In this document: one piece after another, positions 61,192-64,000 of the stretch
Numbering within the stretch: position 1 is the stretch's first letter
Layout of the letters: every line of letters begins with the position of its first letter
Origin: Hawksworthiomyces lignivorus
Taxonomy: Eukaryota; Ascomycota; Sordariomycetes; Ophiostomatales; Ophiostomataceae
NCBI GenBank assembly: GCA_002917075.1
Contig: NTMA01000024.1
Coordinates: 124,001 to 188,000, forward strand
Reading direction: 5' to 3'
DNA: 64,000 nt
The notes under the pieces: model-generated
The model's input: the letters and a program-made list of their open reading frames with translations, nothing else
Told to the model about the DNA's origin: nothing
The model's database searches: none
Translations under genes and position numbers: made by a program

Positions 61192-62222
61192 ATGACTGGT
61201 AAAGTCGCTCTGATCACCGGTGGATGTAAGTTCTCTTCCCTCCAATCCCTTACCTTGCTTGTTTCTCTTGGACTTAAACAATTTCCATACGTGACATATT
61301 GAAAGAGGCTGACTAGGCACTTCTTCAAGGCTCTGGTATGGGCCTCGCCGTCTGCCGCAGACTTTCGAAACAGGGATGGAAGATTTCAATTGTAGATTTG
61401 AATGAAGAACTAGGAGAAAAAACCGCCAAAGACGTCGGTGGTATTTTCACTAAGGCCAATGTGGTGAGGCATGAAGACATGGCAGCAGCTTTTGAGAAGA
61501 CTCGCGAAACTTACGGCCATATTGACTTCGGTAAGTACGCCTTCTTTTATTGCGGCATCATTATAATTCCTTGCTAATCCGTCTTATTCTTTTCTTTTAT
61601 TTAGTTTATGCCAATGCTGGCATTGTCGACACGTATAATTTCTATACTAAGCACGACCAGCTACCACCGCCGCCTTTACCACTGGTCTGTCAGGATGTCG
61701 ACCTTAATGGTGTCGAAGTGACTTGCTATCTTGCCATGCACTACATGCGCCACAACCCGACTCCAGGCGGAGTCATCGTTATGACCAGTTCTGGTGCGTA
61801 GTACTCCTTACCAAGATTCATCTGAAAGAAACCTTGACAGGTATCAGCTAACGCTTGTAGCTGCTGGTATTTATGCTTCACCGGCTTTACCCATCTACAA
61901 TGCTGCTAAATTTGGCGTTGTGGGCCTTATGCGCGCAATGGCTCCAATCCTGGCTAAGGAAAACATCCGCGTGAACTGTACTCTTCCTGGTGTCACTCGC
62001 ACTAACTTGTGTGATGAAGATACATGGAATGGCTTCCCAGCAGACAAATTCACGACAGTGGAGAACATTGCTGATGCTGTACAGAAGATCCTGAATGATA
62101 CTACTATTGTTGGAAAGGCTGTCGAAGTTAGTCAGGGCAATATCTACTTCCGCGAGCAACACGATTATTGCGATGACGTGCAGCGTGACACAGTGAGTGC
62201 TGCCGGCGAAAACACATACTAG
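61192..62222 (+). CDS. Short-chain dehydrogenase (15-hydroxyprostaglandin dehydrogenase-like), 261 aa
   Basis: Classical SDR oxidoreductase acting on an alcohol/ketone pair. Exons: 61192-61225, 61330-61530, 61605-61793, 61861-62222. The nucleotide-binding loop is TGGCSGMG (residues 9-16). Asp at the end of the second strand (SIVDLNEE) predicts preference for NAD(H). NAG appears in VYANAGI. The catalytic set is Ser near 140, Tyr154 and Lys158 in YNAAK. The closest described type is 15-hydroxyprostaglandin dehydrogenase, a label widely applied to fungal SDRs of unknown substrate. It sits between the monooxygenase and the hydrolase, which suggests supply of the ketone substrate. Length is normal for the family. 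Confidence 0.92.
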
Positions 62223-62655
62223 ATCGCAGAGAATAGTATTTGTTCTTAGCGTGGCGTAAATATTATAAGTCAAGTTCAAATATATTCCAGGTCATAATGT
62301 CATGAGAAGGAGATTTTAAGGCCATATATTGCACATTTTCGAGATCTATAGCTTCAAGTAGATTCATAGCACTCATTCAAATTTCCAAGAGCTAGATTTC
62401 TCACAACTTAAAAGGCAGTTCCTTTTAGTTCGCCTATATAGTGCAATAAGTTTAGGAAAGCTCCAGAGATTTTTATGTATTCTCTCCTGGCCTGATTCAT
62501 CAAAAGAGAATATTCAGAACAAAAAGGTTATCATTTATAAATGACCAAGTTAACTCGAATTAATAATTAGGAGTGTATGGAATTTTAATGTGAGATAGAG
62601 TGTTAACAACAAATTATTATTACTTTGCGAAGATGCATATTTCACTCCTAATCGG
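62223..62655. other. Intergenic between convergent dehydrogenase and hydrolase
   Basis: 433 bases, A/T-rich. 3' flanks only; nothing else seen. Confidence 0.55.
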
Positions 62656-64000
62656 CTACCTGCAAAGGCTTAGGGCCCAGGAAGTTCCCTCTAGGACAGC
62701 CTTATGTGCCTTTTGGCTTGATAGAAGGTCTGGAAAAAGAATGAATGATCTGCGATGTTAAGCGAGGGAGTGTTAGGCCGTCCGTAAATTTGTAGAATCG
62801 TAATTGCTGCAATAACTCACCCGTGGGGCATTCCTTTGAGAATGAACAGCTTGACTGGCACGTCCAAACCTTCCAACTTCTTCGCATATGCAACACCTCC
62901 GTCGTAAAGAGGATCTTCAGAACACACATCGATATATGTCGGTGGCAATTTTTTAAGTAGTTCGTCTGGGGCTAGGAGGGGCGATACTAAAGGGTTGGTT
63001 CTGTCGGCAGGATTTTTTACATATTCATCTGTCTTTGGTCAGAATTATAATGTCAAATTGCTTGTTCTAGGTATCGTAGGTTGACTCACCAATCATTGTA
63101 TATGATGCATAGTCGTTAAACACAGGCACTTTCTCCCTGCTTGGAAGTGTGCCTGGAAAGGCTTTCGGGTGACATGTCATGGGAATACGAAGGATCTGTG
63201 CGGCCAGAGCTTCGGATTTGTCTGACTGGACAATTTGAAGTGCGACTACAGCGGACAAATGGCCTGAAAAGAGTCAAAATAAGAATACCACTCCACCATA
63301 ATTGATTTAGCCCATACCTCCAGCAGAGTTTCCAGTCAAGTAAATCTTGGACGGATTCACGCCAAGAGATGCGGCATTCTCAACTGTCCAGAGGAAGGCC
63401 GCAAAACAGTCGTTGCTGGCAGTAGGGTAGGTATGTTCTGGAGCCAGACGGTACGCGACACTAACAACCACATGGTCTGCGTCTAGAGAGATCTTACGGC
63501 AAAACAGGTCGTCTGCCTGGATACTGCCTAAAGTCCATCCGCCACCATGGATATATACAGCAGCTGGTCGTTGGCTCGATATGCTGATGGCTTTTGGATG
63601 ATATATACGAACAGGTATTCTGTATCCATCTTCGCTTAGTACGGTTGTGTCTCTTACCACCACACTTTGTGCGAGTATCTTAGTTAACGACGTTCTGTCT
63701 CGGGCCGCACAGCCGTCTTCCAGAACCTTTCTCTGGTCATGAACGGTACCAACAAGGCTGACAGTGGGTCGGAACCCGAGCTGCTTTTCTAACTGCACAC
63801 TCATCAATGGATCACTTGTATTAGTAAAATGAGAATTCCTTTGCAACGTGTACTCAATATGTCAACAGATGGCATTACATATAGATCAACTTACCTGAAC
63901 CCATTCGTCTGCCAAACCTTCTTCGTTCACATCTCCGCAATACTGGTGGATGACATTTTTGGGAAGAGATATCATCGCGAGATTGGCGATGTATCTCCCG
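62656..64000 (-). CDS. HSL-type alpha/beta-hydrolase (esterase/lipase), partial at right edge
   Basis: Serine hydrolase of the hormone-sensitive-lipase group, acting on esters or lactones. Exons on the complement: 64000-63895 (incomplete, continues beyond the window), 63792-63318, 63263-63090, 63028-62821, 62749-62656. The oxyanion motif HGGGW and the nucleophile elbow GNSAGG lie in and across exons 2-3. The acid Asp is expected in the DVCSEDPLYDGG region, and the catalytic His is in GMPHG, where exons 4 and 5 join. The C-terminus continues as FILFPDLLSSQKAHKAVLEG, a good family match. An ATG is present in the partial exon, but the frame continues upstream (GRYIANLA), so the true start is probably outside. 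The position beside a monooxygenase and a dehydrogenase suggests it opens the product of the monooxygenase. Confidence 0.9.

Overview
The window is nuclear DNA of a filamentous ascomycete (Pezizomycotina; I would guess Sordariomycetes, but class is not proven). The reasons are GT-AG introns of mostly 50-150 nt with CTRAY branch sites, pyrimidine-rich promoters, and the gene set: a fused NUP98-NUP96 gene, an ER BiP ending in HDEL, PAN2 and TCO89. There are also a complex I assembly factor (IND1, absent from Saccharomyces-type yeasts), a type III polyketide synthase, a P450 and a Baeyer-Villiger monooxygenase. I rebuilt nearly all genes by hand from several exons; reading phases close across every junction given.

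Left third (1-22 kb): the NUP98-NUP96 nucleoporin precursor (+), PEX11 (-) and FBP1 (+) sharing a 2 kb divergent promoter region, an intronless CYP7/CYP8-like P450 (+), a 4.1 kb gene-poor stretch, then a GIT1-type glycerophosphodiester transporter (+) with a 21-N assembly gap inside one intron. Coding sequence of PEX11, FBP1, the P450 and GIT1 is clearly GC-richer than the rest of the window.

Middle (22-53 kb): a type III polyketide synthase (-), KAR2/BiP split into 14 exons (-), a small four-helix membrane protein (+), BFR2/AATF (-), IND1 (+) with a GC-AG intron, SPF30 (-), a polyglutamine TCO89-like TORC1 subunit (-), PAN2 (+, nine exons), an intronless 1,201-residue SNF2-like ATPase (-), and a mitochondrial 2-oxoglutarate/malate-type carrier (-) with a short last exon. 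Most of this is housekeeping: nuclear transport, ER folding, ribosome biogenesis, splicing, mRNA deadenylation, TORC1 signalling and mitochondrial function.

Right end (53-64 kb): a 4.4 kb gene-poor stretch with a sharp purine/pyrimidine strand switch near 55.4 kb. It is followed by a compact trio: a Baeyer-Villiger-type monooxygenase (-), a short-chain dehydrogenase (+) and an HSL-type alpha/beta-hydrolase (-) that runs off the right edge. Alcohol oxidation, ketone-to-ester/lactone conversion and ester hydrolysis form a coherent pathway, so this is the best candidate for an undescribed metabolic locus. No rRNA, tRNA, CRISPR or intact transposon was seen.
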